Assembly (NCBI GenBank): GCA_944321755.1
Contig: CALUMM010000005.1
Coordinates: 1 to 64,000, forward strand
Direction of reading: 5' to 3'
DNA length: 64,000 nt
Source of the DNA: an uncultured Alistipes sp.
GTDB lineage: Bacteria; Bacteroidota; Bacteroidia; Bacteroidales; Rikenellaceae
Position numbers and translations under genes: made by a program. Positions 8,700 through 17,896 of the stretch are shown one piece after another; positions within the stretch are counted from its first letter, which is position 1; every line of letters starts with the position of its first letter. The notes beneath the pieces were generated by a model, which had not been told where the DNA came from, searched no databases, and saw nothing but the letters and a program-made list of their open reading frames with translations.

Positions 8700-11600
8700 A
8701 TGGAAAAATTTGACTTTACCCGGGTGAGCAGGCGTGTGTTTTTTGTCCTGCTCCTGTTGTGCGGCATTCCCGGCGCGGTGTGGGCCGACGGGATCTCCGA
8801 CGACCCGGATACGGCGGCCGACCGCCAGCTTCCCGACCGGACCATCACCGGAACGGTCTCCGACGAGCAGGGGAACCCCCTGATCGGTGCCACGATCGTC
8901 GTGAAGGATGCCCCGACGATGAACGGTACGATTACGGGTCCGGACGGGAGTTTCTCGCTGACGGTTCCCGCACGCTCCACGCTGCTTGTCACCTATGTCG
9001 GTTATAAGAGTCTCCGCCTGCCGGTGCTGAACCGCAGCCGTCTGAAGATCGTCCTCGAAGAGGAGAACGAACGCCTCGACAACGTCGTGGTGGTCGGTTA
9101 CGGTACGCAGGAGAAGTCCGACCTGACGGGCTCCATCGCCTCGGTCAAGGCTGCGGACATCAAGAATCTGCCCGCCCGGTCGGTTGCCGAGGCGCTGCAG
9201 GGCAAGGTTGCCGGTGTGATGGTCACGAAGACCAGCGGAAAACCCGGTGCAAGCTCCGATATCGTGATCCGCGGTGTGGGTTCGATCAACGGTCTGAACC
9301 CGCTCTTCGTGATCGACGGCGTGGCCTGCGACAACAACAGCGAATACAACCTGAACGACATCGAGTCGATCGAGGTGATCAAGGATGCCAGTGCGGCGGC
9401 GATCTACGGTTCGCGGGCGGCCGGCGGCGTGGTGCTCATCACGACGAAGAAGGGTTCCTACAACACCAAGGCGAAGCTCTCGTTCACGAGCCACGTCGGC
9501 GTGCGGCAGTACACGGACATGTACCGGATGCTGGGGACCGAAGACTACATCCGCGTCATGAAGGAGCTGGGCGTCAGCTACCCGATCTGGGACAACCCCG
9601 CGGCGCTGCCCGACACGGACTGGGTCGACGAGATCTACCAGCCCGGCATCGAACAGAGCTACAACCTCTCGCTCACGGGAGGCAGCGAGCGGCTCCGCTA
9701 CTACCTTTCGGGGGGCTACGAGCGTGAGAACGGCATCCAGATGAACAACTACTGGGAGCGGATCTCCGCGCGGCTGAATGTCGACTACAAGGTGGCCAAC
9801 TCGCTGACCGTCGGCACGCGGATCTATCTGGCCCGTTTGCGCGGCAACCCCTATACGGAGTCCTTCCCCTGGGTCTCGATTCCCTACATGAGCATCTACG
9901 ACGAGGACGGCGAATTTTCGGCCATTCCCTCGGGTATCGACTTCTCGGGGGCCAATCCCGTGGCCGACATCGCCTACCACCATCAGAAGCAGTCGGATCT
10001 GGTGGCCAACGGCGACTTGTTCATCGACTGGGAGATCGTCAAGGGGCTGAAACTCAACCTGACGGGTTCGGCACAGCTCGGCGGCGGCTACGACGACAAC
10101 TTCTCCGAGGCCAATACGCTGGGGCGTTCCCCGACGAAGGACAGCTATACCAAGGCGCTCGATTACGGCGAGCAGTACACCTTCACGGCGACGCTCTCCT
10201 ATGAAAAGCTCTTCGCCGGGAAACACGACCTGCGGGTGATGGTGGGTTACGAGGCCAAGAGTGCGCAGCTGGCGGACCTTTCGGCCACGGCTTCCGACTT
10301 CCCGATCAACGATCCCGTGTCGTTCGCCCTCTCGACGAACCCCACCAAGAGCGCTTCGGGAGCCCTGAGCGAGGACCGTTTCCTCTCGCAGTTCGCACGC
10401 CTGAACTACGCCTACGACAATCGTTACCTGCTGACGATGAACGTCCGCCGCGACGGCTCGCCCAAGTTCGGACCGAAGAACCGCTGGGGTGTCTTTCCTT
10501 CGGTGTCGGTCGGCTGGAAGATCTCCGAGGAGCCCTTCTTCAAGGCGTGGAATGCCGAATGGGTGTCGATGATCAAGCCGCGTTTCAGCTGGGGTATCCT
10601 CGGCAACGACCAGGCGCTGAACGCCTTTGCCTACATGGCGGCGTTCCAGAACGTCACGAGCCACTCGTTCGACGGAACCTCGGCCGTCGGGGGCTACAAC
10701 AACATCAAGGTCGTCAACGAGGACATCCGGTGGGAGTCGATCTACACGACCGACGTAGGTCTCGACGTGGACCTCTTCCGCAACCGCCTGTCGATCTCGT
10801 TCGACTGGTACCAGCGCATCACCCGCGACATGATCTACGCCCTCTCGGTCCCCAATTCGTCGGGAATCACCTCGCCGTCGTCGCTGGCCACCATGAGCAC
10901 CATGCCCGTGAACCTCGGGCGGATCGACAACCGCGGATGGGAACTGCTTGTCAATTACCGCAATAACATCGGTTACTTCAACTATGCGATCAGCGGTAAC
11001 ATCTCGCAGAACCGCAACAAGGTGGTGGATCTGGGTCTTACCAATGCGGCGATTTACGGCGGCGGCGGACACCCCAATACGGGTCCCAGCCCCTGCAAGA
11101 CGGTCAACGGACAGCCCATCAGCCAGTTCTGGGGGTTGAAGACCGACGGCATGATCACCTCCCAGGAGGAGATCGACGCCCTCAATGCCAAGGCGCAGGC
11201 CAACGGATATGACTATTACCACCAGCGTCTGACCGGGGTGGGCGACCTCAAGTACGTCGATCTGAACGGCGACGGGACGATCAATGACGACGACTGCACC
11301 TTCATCGGCAATCCGTGGCCGACGCTGCAGTACGGCTTCAATATCTCGCTCGAATGGCGCGGCATCGACTTCGCGGCCGACTTTACGGGCATTGCCGGGA
11401 ACGACGTGTTGAACCTCGCACGATCCTATACCGAGAGTGTGCAGGAGAGCTCCAATACGACCTCCGAGGTCTTCGGGGCCTCGTTCTTCCTCGGAAACGG
11501 CCTTACGGACCGCCCGCGGATCATGGGGCTCGATGCCGACAACGGAAACGCCCCGGTCAAGGACCCCAACTACAACTACCGGAAATACTCCGACTACTTC

Positions 11601-11852
11601 ATCGAGGACGGCTCCTACCTGCGGCTGAAGAACATCACCCTGGGTTACACCTTCCCGCGGCGCTGGACCCGGCGTGCGAAGATCGACCGGTTGCGGATCT
11701 ACGTCTCGGCGACGAACCTCTGGACGATTACCGGTTTCTCGGGCCTCGACCCCGAGTTCTCGAACACCACGAAAACCGCATACGGCGTCTATTACGGCAC
11801 GACCTATCCGCAGACCCGGATGATCTCCTTCGGTCTGGACCTGAGTTTCTAA
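8700..11852 (+). CDS. SusC/RagA-family TonB-dependent outer-membrane transporter (orphan pair)
   Basis: 1050 residues. Signal peptide about 1-30, then a carboxypeptidase-regulatory-like domain (about 45-125, TITGTVSDEQGNPLIGATIVVKD...), TonB-box-like DNVVVVGYGTQEKSDLTGSI, a plug domain (about 130-240, ending ASAAAIYGSRAAGGVVLITTKKG) and the 22-strand barrel to the C-terminal Phe (ISFGLDLSF). It imports oligosaccharides, or sometimes peptides, with the SusD partner 13 bp downstream, powered by TonB-ExbBD. No glycoside hydrolase or regulator lies in the same unit, so the substrate is unknown. Confidence 0.95.
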   Translation: MEKFDFTRVSRRVFFVLLLLCGIPGAVWADGISDDPDTAADRQLPDRTITGTVSDEQGNPLIGATIVVKDAPTMNGTITGPDGSFSLTVPARSTLLVTYVGYKSLRLPVLNRSRLKIVLEEENERLDNVVVVGYGTQEKSDLTGSIASVKAADIKNLPARSVAEALQGKVAGVMVTKTSGKPGASSDIVIRGVGSINGLNPLFVIDGVACDNNSEYNLNDIESIEVIKDASAAAIYGSRAAGGVVLITTKKGSYNTKAKLSFTSHVGVRQYTDMYRMLGTEDYIRVMKELGVSYPIWDNPAALPDTDWVDEIYQPGIEQSYNLSLTGGSERLRYYLSGGYERENGIQMNNYWERISARLNVDYKVANSLTVGTRIYLARLRGNPYTESFPWVSIPYMSIYDEDGEFSAIPSGIDFSGANPVADIAYHHQKQSDLVANGDLFIDWEIVKGLKLNLTGSAQLGGGYDDNFSEANTLGRSPTKDSYTKALDYGEQYTFTATLSYEKLFAGKHDLRVMVGYEAKSAQLADLSATASDFPINDPVSFALSTNPTKSASGALSEDRFLSQFARLNYAYDNRYLLTMNVRRDGSPKFGPKNRWGVFPSVSVGWKISEEPFFKAWNAEWVSMIKPRFSWGILGNDQALNAFAYMAAFQNVTSHSFDGTSAVGGYNNIKVVNEDIRWESIYTTDVGLDVDLFRNRLSISFDWYQRITRDMIYALSVPNSSGITSPSSLATMSTMPVNLGRIDNRGWELLVNYRNNIGYFNYAISGNISQNRNKVVDLGLTNAAIYGGGGHPNTGPSPCKTVNGQPISQFWGLKTDGMITSQEEIDALNAKAQANGYDYYHQRLTGVGDLKYVDLNGDGTINDDDCTFIGNPWPTLQYGFNISLEWRGIDFAADFTGIAGNDVLNLARSYTESVQESSNTTSEVFGASFFLGNGLTDRPRIMGLDADNGNAPVKDPNYNYRKYSDYFIEDGSYLRLKNITLGYTFPRRWTRRAKIDRLRIYVSATNLWTITGFSGLDPEFSNTTKTAYGVYYGTTYPQTRMISFGLDLSF

Positions 11853-11865
11853 ACGACTGCGAATC

Positions 11866-13692
11866 ATGAAAAAGCTATTCCGAAAAATACGTCTCTCCGC
11901 GGTGGTGTGTGCCGCCGCGGCAGCGACCGCCTGCGGCAGCGACTGGCTGGAACTGAGTGATCCCAACTCGTTGTCGCCGAGTAATTTCCCGACGAAGATC
12001 GAACATGTCGACCTGCTGGTCAATTCGGTTTACGGGGTGCAGCACCACTGGTGCTTCCTCGGGAACTACTGGGCCGGGTACGTGATGTACTGCCTCGACC
12101 ACACGATCGACATGCTCTGGCACGAGGATCCGGGGTGGATCGACATCTGTGCCGGGGAGGTGAAGGTCGGCAACAACAAGGTCACCGATCCCTGGACGGC
12201 CCTGAGCCTCGGGGTCTACTACGCCAATACGGCGCTGGAGCAGATCGAGGCCTACCGGGCTTCGGCCCCCGAGTCCGAGACCGAGGCGCTGAACAACTAC
12301 GAGGGCGAGTGCCTCTTCTTCCGGGCCTACTACTGGTGGCACATGCTCTCGCTCTACGGGCAGCCCGACAGCGAAGGGGTCGGGATTCCGATCGCCAAAA
12401 AGGTCCCCAAGACCCTGGAGGAGATGTACATCGGCCGCGAGAAGACCGGCGACTGCTACCGGGCGATCATCGAGGATCTGGATGCCGCCGTGGGGCTCCT
12501 CACGCAGACCGATCCGCATCGTGTGACGCTGTGGGCCGCCAAGGCCTTCCGGGCCAAGGCGTGCCTCTTCGCCGGGGAGACCGAACTGGCCAAGACCTAC
12601 CTGAAGGATTGCATCGACAACAGCGGCAAGACCCTGGAGTCGTTCGAGCGTTACCGCATGATGTTCAACGGTTACGACGAGTACGAGTACAACAGCGAGT
12701 CGTTCTACGAAGTGGGCAACCGGGCCGATCCGACGAGCGGTGCGGCCTACGGAAGTCCGAATACCGGTTCGACGCTGTCGCTCTATTACCCGCCCTTCTG
12801 CATCGCACCCGACGGGACGCGCACGGCGATGTCCTACGGCAACCAGTACATGCACGACCGCAACCTGATCCGCTTCGGCTATACGGATCCCGCCCCGCAG
12901 TCCTCCGCGGTGATGAAGACGCGCGAGGGGGAGGGCGGCGAGACGGAGTATTACCTCGACGAGGATTATCTCGCCCTGCAGCAGAAGCACCGCGACGAAC
13001 TCGGCCGTGAGGAGAACGGTCCCGATCCGCGGCTGTACGTCTGCGCCCTGCAGCCCTTCATCGACGAGGTGCAGATGACCATCGACGGTGTGAACGACTC
13101 GCGGAAGGTGGCACAGGTCGATTTCGGCAAGTGGTGGGAGGATACCTCCAAGACGACGGGCAACGATCCCGAAACCTTCTACGGCTGGCCGGTCCGCAAG
13201 TACAACTTCCTCGAAGGACATCTGCTCGATGCCACGCGCAACGTCGCCGGTTACAATATCTATTTCATCCGGCTGCCGGAGATCTATCTGATGTACGCGC
13301 TGTTGGTGAAGGATTCGGACCCGGCGACGGCGCTGGAGTATGTGAACAAGGTGCACCGCCGGGCCTACAACTATCCGGTGGACGGCGCGTCGCCCGTCGA
13401 CTATCAGTCGCTCGGAGCCCGGACCCGGACGGTCGACGGGACGGATCATCTGGCCAACGACCCGCTGCTGTACGAGTTGTGGGCCGAGGTGTTCGGCGAG
13501 ATGCGCTGGTGGGAGTATGTGCGTCTGCTGGACTTGGGCGAGCAGGAGAAGGATTTCTACAAGACGATCTCCGGGCCGGGCGCCTCGAAGACGAATATCG
13601 TCTGGAAGGATACGAACTACGCCATGCCGATTCCGACCTCGGAGTTCGAGACGAATCCCAATCCGGAGATGGTGCAGACTCCCGGGTATTGA
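11866..13692 (+). CDS. SusD/RagB-family surface lipoprotein (orphan pair)
   Basis: 608-residue partner of the preceding SusC. Signal peptide with lipobox ATAC, lipidated cysteine C23. SusD features include the TPR-like helical region (EGECLFFRAYYWWHMLSLYGQPDSEGVGIPIAKK, TLWAAKAFRAKACLF) and the C-terminal block with LPEIYLMYALLVKDSDPATALEYVNKVHRRA, LLYELWAEVFGEMRWWEYVRL and the terminal PIPTSEFETNPNPEMVQTPGY. It caps the SusC barrel and binds ligand. It ends 38 bp before a strong terminator, so this is a two-gene operon. Confidence 0.94.
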   Translation: MKKLFRKIRLSAVVCAAAAATACGSDWLELSDPNSLSPSNFPTKIEHVDLLVNSVYGVQHHWCFLGNYWAGYVMYCLDHTIDMLWHEDPGWIDICAGEVKVGNNKVTDPWTALSLGVYYANTALEQIEAYRASAPESETEALNNYEGECLFFRAYYWWHMLSLYGQPDSEGVGIPIAKKVPKTLEEMYIGREKTGDCYRAIIEDLDAAVGLLTQTDPHRVTLWAAKAFRAKACLFAGETELAKTYLKDCIDNSGKTLESFERYRMMFNGYDEYEYNSESFYEVGNRADPTSGAAYGSPNTGSTLSLYYPPFCIAPDGTRTAMSYGNQYMHDRNLIRFGYTDPAPQSSAVMKTREGEGGETEYYLDEDYLALQQKHRDELGREENGPDPRLYVCALQPFIDEVQMTIDGVNDSRKVAQVDFGKWWEDTSKTTGNDPETFYGWPVRKYNFLEGHLLDATRNVAGYNIYFIRLPEIYLMYALLVKDSDPATALEYVNKVHRRAYNYPVDGASPVDYQSLGARTRTVDGTDHLANDPLLYELWAEVFGEMRWWEYVRLLDLGEQEKDFYKTISGPGASKTNIVWKDTNYAMPIPTSEFETNPNPEMVQTPGY

Positions 13693-13730
13693 TTTTTCGG
13701 GTATTGATTTTTTGGAGCGATTTTGGGGTG

Positions 13731-13774
13731 AAAAACACCCCTGCGGCAGGAGACTGCGGCAGGGGTGTTTTTTT
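13731..13774. terminator. Terminator between convergent SusD and kinase genes
   Basis: 14-bp perfect stem AAAAACACCCCTGC (13731-13744) / GCAGGGGTGTTTTT (13759-13772), with A and T runs on either side so it can act in both directions. The kinase stop codon (complement 13773-13775) overlaps the end of the T run. Confidence 0.9.
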
Positions 13775-13803
13775 AGCGGGAGGCCGGTTCCGGATGGAGC
13801 GGA
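13769..13803. repeat. 35-bp repeat, copy 1 (kinase 3' end)
   Basis: Exactly matches 40613-40647: a T run, then AGCGGGAGGCCGG and on to GGATGGAGCGGA. Here it encodes, on the minus strand, the last nine residues of the FGGY kinase (LHPEPASR and stop) plus part of the terminator T run. Confidence 0.95.
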
Positions 13804-15434
13804 GCTGGAGCCTGTTTGGCTCCGAAGTCCCGGTAGCGGGCATAGAGGCGGTCATAGATGGCCTGACGTGCCGGATCGGGGGCGTACTCCGCCGAGAAGC
13901 CCGGCTTCATGGCCTGCTGCGCCGCGGCGATGTCGGGGTAGAGCCCGGCAGCAACGGCCGCAAACATCGCCGCACCCAGGGCACACGCCTGGTCGCTGTC
14001 GAGCACGCGGATCTTCGTCCCGGTGATGTCGGCCATGGTCTGCATGACGAACGGCGATTTGCGCGCGATGCCGCCGATGGCGATCACCTCGTCGATGGCG
14101 ACCCCCTCCTCGCGGAACCGCTCGTTGATGGCCCGTGACCCGAAAGCCGTCGCTTCGACCAGCGACTTGAACAGGGCCGGAGCCGAGGTGGCCAGCGTGA
14201 GCCCCCCGATGGCTCCCCGCATCCGGGGGTCGAGATCCGGCGTGCGGCGCCCGTTGTGCCAGTCGAGTGCTATGGGGTCCTCCTCCGTAACGGGCAGACG
14301 CTGGGCCTCCTCCGTCAGCCGGTTGAGGATCTCTCCTTCGAGGTCGCTCCGCTCGGGGCACAACCGCCGCAGCGGCCACGCCAGCACGCGCCGGAACCAG
14401 GCGTAGATGTCCCCGAAGGCCGATTGCCCGGCTTCAAGCCCGATCACACCGGGCAGGACCGAACCGTCGACCTGTCCGCAGATGCCGTGCACGGCCCTGT
14501 CGCCCAGTTCGTCATACGCGGCGACGGCGATGTCGCAGGTCGAGGTGCCCATCACCTTGACCAGCGTTCCGGGCCGGATGCCCGCGCCGACAGCTCCGAA
14601 GTGGCAGTCGATGGCCCCCACGCCGACGGCGATTCCGGCTTCGAGCCCCAACCGGTCGGCCCACTCCCGGGTCAGGTGTCCGACACACTCGTCGGCCGTG
14701 ACGGTCCGGGTGTAGAGGTGCCCGCGGAAGAGCCGGTAGAGCGGGTCGACAGCTTCGAAGAACTCCGCAGACGGGAGCCCTCCCCACGCTTCGTGCCACA
14801 TGGCCTTGTGGCCTGCGACGCAGCGGCTGCGGGCCATCGTCTCCGGGTGGGTGTTCCCGGTGAGCAGCCCGGTGATCCAGTCGCAGTGCTCCACCCACGA
14901 GCAGGCCGCCCCGCGCAGCTCGGGGGCATGGCGCAGCGCGTGCAGCATCTTCGACCAGACCCATTCGCACGAATAGCTCCCGCCGCTGTAACGGGTGTAG
15001 TCGATCTTCCAGCGTTTGGCCAGGGCGTTGATTTCGTCCGATTCGGCCACGGCCGTGTGGTCTTTCCAGAGAATGAACATCGCGTCGGGGTGCTCGGCGA
15101 ACTCGGGAAGCAGCGACAGCGGAGTCCCTTCCCGGTCGGTCAGCACGGGGGTCGAAGCCGTGGTGTCGAAACTGATGCCGCGGATCTGCCGCGCAACGGA
15201 GGCCTCGCAGCCGCTCAGGGCTTCGCGGACGCAGCGTTCGAGCGATTCGGTATAGTCGAGCGGGTGCTGGCGGTATTGGTTGCGTTCCGGAGCGCAGTAG
15301 AGCCCCTCTTTCCAGCGAGGATAGGCCACGACTGCCGAAGAAACGGCTCGGCCGTCCGCCGTATCGACGATGAGGCACCGCACGGAGTCGCTCCCGAAAT
15401 CGATGCCGATGACGTAATGGGTTTGGGTTTGCAT
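13773..15434 (-). CDS. araB: FGGY-family carbohydrate kinase, ribulokinase (AraB) type
   Basis: Phosphorylates a ketose, classically L- or D-ribulose, with ATP in the cytoplasm. The 553 residues fit AraB (about 560) better than L-fuculokinase (about 480). The N-terminal FGGY domain starts YVIGIDFGSDSVRCLIVD. The ribulokinase-like segments ISFDTTASTPVLTD, GVGAIDCHFGAVGAG, VKVMGTSTCDIAVA and IGLEAGQSAFGDIYAW are present, as is the C-terminal ATP-site stretch VIAIGGIARKSPFVMQTMADITG. It is preceded 13 bp upstream by the DUF6786 gene and probably transcribed from the divergent LacI region. In the context of fucI, it may act on L-fuculose or D-ribulose instead; the symbol reflects subfamily only. 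Confidence 0.85.
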   Translation of the reverse strand: MQTQTHYVIGIDFGSDSVRCLIVDTADGRAVSSAVVAYPRWKEGLYCAPERNQYRQHPLDYTESLERCVREALSGCEASVARQIRGISFDTTASTPVLTDREGTPLSLLPEFAEHPDAMFILWKDHTAVAESDEINALAKRWKIDYTRYSGGSYSCEWVWSKMLHALRHAPELRGAACSWVEHCDWITGLLTGNTHPETMARSRCVAGHKAMWHEAWGGLPSAEFFEAVDPLYRLFRGHLYTRTVTADECVGHLTREWADRLGLEAGIAVGVGAIDCHFGAVGAGIRPGTLVKVMGTSTCDIAVAAYDELGDRAVHGICGQVDGSVLPGVIGLEAGQSAFGDIYAWFRRVLAWPLRRLCPERSDLEGEILNRLTEEAQRLPVTEEDPIALDWHNGRRTPDLDPRMRGAIGGLTLATSAPALFKSLVEATAFGSRAINERFREEGVAIDEVIAIGGIARKSPFVMQTMADITGTKIRVLDSDQACALGAAMFAAVAAGLYPDIAAAQQAMKPGFSAEYAPDPARQAIYDRLYARYRDFGAKQAPAPLHPEPASR

Positions 15435-15447
15435 GGCGTATGTGGTT

Positions 15448-16587
15448 TTAGGATTTGAATGCCTGTTTCACGGCCGCCGAACCGCCCGGAACAACGGCGT
15501 CGAGAAGTGCCTCCAGGTGTATCCGGTCTCCCTGCAGGTGGAAAACCTCCTGCAGGTGGGTCCGGCTCGCTCCGGGATCGAGGAATGCCGCGGGCGAGGA
15601 GGTCTCCAGTTCATAGAAGGGGCCCATGACCGTGCCGGTCTCCGTAGGGCCGTCGTTGTAGGCGTTGACGACGTCGCCGCCGAAGGGATCCGCCTGTTCG
15701 CCCCAGCGGCTCTCTACGTAACGCTCCCCGGCGGTCGAACGGGTGTAGCGGATGAGGGTGATGCTCCCGGACTGCGGGTCGTAACTGCCGCAGCAGCCCG
15801 TGTCGCGGCCCGCCGGAATGCCGATTTTGGAGCGGAAGGCGCCGTCGATACGCATACAGATCAGACCCGGGCTCACCCGGAGCCGGTTGCCGGGCATCGG
15901 ACCGAAATAGCCGCTGTTGACCACCGGACCCGATCCGGAATCGGCGTAGGGGACGAAGACGATGGTCGACGGCGTGGGCGGGAACATCCCGAGCATCCAG
16001 ATCGACGGCGCTCCGCCTTGCGGCGTCCACGCTTCGTCTCCGAGGTTCGTGAGACGGTTCCGGCTGCGGTAGGCGACCGTTTCGAGTTCCCGGACCGCCG
16101 GGAGCTTGCGGAGGAACTCCGACTCTTCGGGTCGGAGCAGTTCGACCGTGCGGTCGATGCCCATCCGGAACCGCGTCCCGGAGGCGTTCGTCAGCTCCAT
16201 CTCCCGCGTCAGGCGGACTTTGCGGCCCGAAGCCTCCGCCACGTCGAAGGGTAGGGTGTCGAGGACTGCGGGAACCTGCCAGTTTTCATAGGTCTGGGCG
16301 GCTCCCGGAGCGAAATAGAAGGAGTAGGGTCCGCCTTCCGGCCCGAGCCAGAGGCGCTCCTCGCCCCCGACAGGGTTGAAATGTGCAAGGGTGCTGCCCG
16401 AAGCGATCAGCTTGCGGTTGATCCATCCGAAACTCGGGCCTCGCTCCCCGCGGGTCGTGGAGGTCATCACCCGTCCCTGCCATTGCGGAACGATGCAAAT
16501 GCGCGAACCGGTACTCCGGTCGGAGAGTTCAAGGATCCCGATGTGGCGGGATTGCAGGAACTCCACATCCTCGGCATAACTTCTCAT
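15448..16587 (-). CDS. DUF6786 family protein
   Basis: 379 residues without a signal peptide, so cytoplasmic. It begins MRSYAEDVEFLQSRH and carries the GPSFGWINRKL, NPVGGEERLWLGPEGGPYSFYFAPG and WTPQGGAPSIWMLGMFPPTPSTIVFVPY segments that I associate with DUF6786, a beta-rich family with an aldose-epimerase-like look common in Bacteroidetes sugar loci. The gene is first in a two-gene minus-strand unit with the kinase, and divergent from the LacI gene. A sugar mutarotase or binding role is speculation. Confidence 0.72.
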   Translation of the reverse strand: MRSYAEDVEFLQSRHIGILELSDRSTGSRICIVPQWQGRVMTSTTRGERGPSFGWINRKLIASGSTLAHFNPVGGEERLWLGPEGGPYSFYFAPGAAQTYENWQVPAVLDTLPFDVAEASGRKVRLTREMELTNASGTRFRMGIDRTVELLRPEESEFLRKLPAVRELETVAYRSRNRLTNLGDEAWTPQGGAPSIWMLGMFPPTPSTIVFVPYADSGSGPVVNSGYFGPMPGNRLRVSPGLICMRIDGAFRSKIGIPAGRDTGCCGSYDPQSGSITLIRYTRSTAGERYVESRWGEQADPFGGDVVNAYNDGPTETGTVMGPFYELETSSPAAFLDPGASRTHLQEVFHLQGDRIHLEALLDAVVPGGSAAVKQAFKS

Positions 16588-16620
16588 GGGAAATAAAAGT
16601 GAAAAAAATGTGGGGAAAAA

Positions 16621-16651
16621 TTTGTTTGTTAAAACGTTTTAATTACCTTTG
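16621..16651 (+). promoter_or_regulatory. Promoter with embedded LacI-type operator (locus A regulator)
   Basis: TTTG at 16621-16624, a 19-nt spacer and TACCTTTG at 16644-16651 give a near-perfect Bacteroidetes promoter. Between the two boxes lies the perfect 14-bp palindrome TTAAAACGTTTTAA (16629-16642), with the central CG typical of LacI-family operators. A bound repressor would block the promoter. The same site lies in the 111-bp divergent gap to the DUF6786-kinase unit and could control both directions. Confidence 0.7.
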
Positions 16652-16698
16652 CAAAGGTAACGAAAATTTTTATCCCTCCAAATTATCCGCAAAATAAA

Positions 16699-17757
16699 AT
16701 GGGAGAGCGAAATCGGAAAATAACCATCAAGGATATTGCCGCGGAAGCCGGGGTCTCGATCGCCCTGGTCTCGTTCGTCATGAACGGCAAGTCGGAGGGT
16801 AAGAACGCTTACCGGGTCAACAAGGAGACCGCCGAACGGATCCGCTCCGTCGCCGAACGCCTCAATTATCAGCCCAATGAGGCTGCCCGGGTGCTGCGGA
16901 GCGGAAAAACGAACGCCGTCGGGGTCATCGTTTCGGATATCTCGAACAAGTTCTTCGCCGATATCGCCCGCTGTATCGAGGACCGGGCCTATAAACATAA
17001 GTATACGGTGCTCTTCGGAAGCACGGATGAAAATCCGCAGAAACTCGAAAATCTGATCGACGTATTCCGCAACAAGGGGGTCGACGGACTGATCGTCGTG
17101 CCCTGCGAGGGCGCCGAGCAGACGCTTCGCAAGTTGGCCAACGAGAATTTCCCGCTGGTCCTGCTCGACCGGGAGGTTCCCGGCGCCGAGTTGAGCAGCG
17201 TGGTGCTCAACAATCGAAGGGCCGGTTATCAGGTCGCGGAGGTGCTTGTCCGCCAAGGGTTCCGGCGGATCGAGATGGTCTCCTATTCGATGAACCTCTC
17301 GAACATCCGCGAACGCGAGGAGGGTTATCGTTCCTGCATGACGGAGAACGGCCTCGGGGAGTACGTTCGGATCCACCACCTGCGGCATGAACGCCTGGAC
17401 CGGATTGTGGAGGTGCTGCGCGATGCGAGGTCGCGGCAGGTCGAGGCTTTTGTCTTTGCCACCAATACGTTGGCCATGCAGGGCGTAACGGCCATGTTCA
17501 GAATGGGATGGCAGGTGCCGCGCGATTGCTCGATGGTTTGTTTCGATACCAACGAGGCGTTCGACCTGTACCATACGGCGGCAGCCTGTGTGAGCCAGCC
17601 CATCGAACGGTTCGGGGCCGAAGCCCTCGATCTGTTGCTCAAAAGTATCGAACACCGGGATCAGCCCATGGCCTGTACGCGGGTCGTGCTGACGCCGGAG
17701 ATCGTGGAGTATGCCGGGGCGGAATCGCTCCCGGAGGTTGTTTCGGCTGAGGTTTAA
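16699..17757 (+). CDS. LacI-family transcriptional regulator of locus A
   Basis: 352 residues. The N-terminal helix-turn-helix (about residues 6-55: ITIKDIAAEAGVSIALVSFVMNG ... VAERLNYQPNEAARVLRSG) includes the hinge helix. A periplasmic-binding-protein-like effector domain follows (TNAVGVIVSDISNKFFADIARCIEDRAYK onward). In the recognition helix, IALVSFVMN replaces the usual xxTVSRVLN. The gene lies divergent from the kinase unit and 139 bp before a thirteen-gene operon; matching palindromes precede itself and that operon. The effector is presumably a catabolic sugar or sugar phosphate from this locus. Confidence 0.92.
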   Translation: MGERNRKITIKDIAAEAGVSIALVSFVMNGKSEGKNAYRVNKETAERIRSVAERLNYQPNEAARVLRSGKTNAVGVIVSDISNKFFADIARCIEDRAYKHKYTVLFGSTDENPQKLENLIDVFRNKGVDGLIVVPCEGAEQTLRKLANENFPLVLLDREVPGAELSSVVLNNRRAGYQVAEVLVRQGFRRIEMVSYSMNLSNIREREEGYRSCMTENGLGEYVRIHHLRHERLDRIVEVLRDARSRQVEAFVFATNTLAMQGVTAMFRMGWQVPRDCSMVCFDTNEAFDLYHTAAACVSQPIERFGAEALDLLLKSIEHRDQPMACTRVVLTPEIVEYAGAESLPEVVSAEV

Positions 17758-17863
17758 GCCGGGAAGCATTGTCGGTAGCGTGTCGGAGTGCGGACGATGG
17801 AGGCATCGTCGGGTGGGGAGGAGTGAAGTGACCGGTTGCCGACTATTTTTCGAGAAGAGTAGC

Positions 17864-17875
17864 TAAAACGTTTTA
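17864..17875 (+). promoter_or_regulatory. Second LacI-type operator, before the locus A operon
   Basis: Perfect 12-bp palindrome TAAAACGTTTTA, identical in core to the site at 16629-16642, placed 21 bp before the ATG at 17897. The promoter itself is unclear; TATTTTTC at 17844-17851 is the best -7 candidate, which would place the operator at or just after the start of transcription. A hairpin, GACGATG (17793-17799) / CATCGTC (17804-17810), follows the regulator gene without a T run. Confidence 0.6.
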
Positions 17876-17896
17876 TATAAACTGCGATACCAACCT

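Noticed and set aside
8694..12023. 1109-codon minus-strand ORF opposite the orphan SusC gene
   Set aside because: Antisense shadow; the plus strand encodes a full SusC protein with all expected domains.
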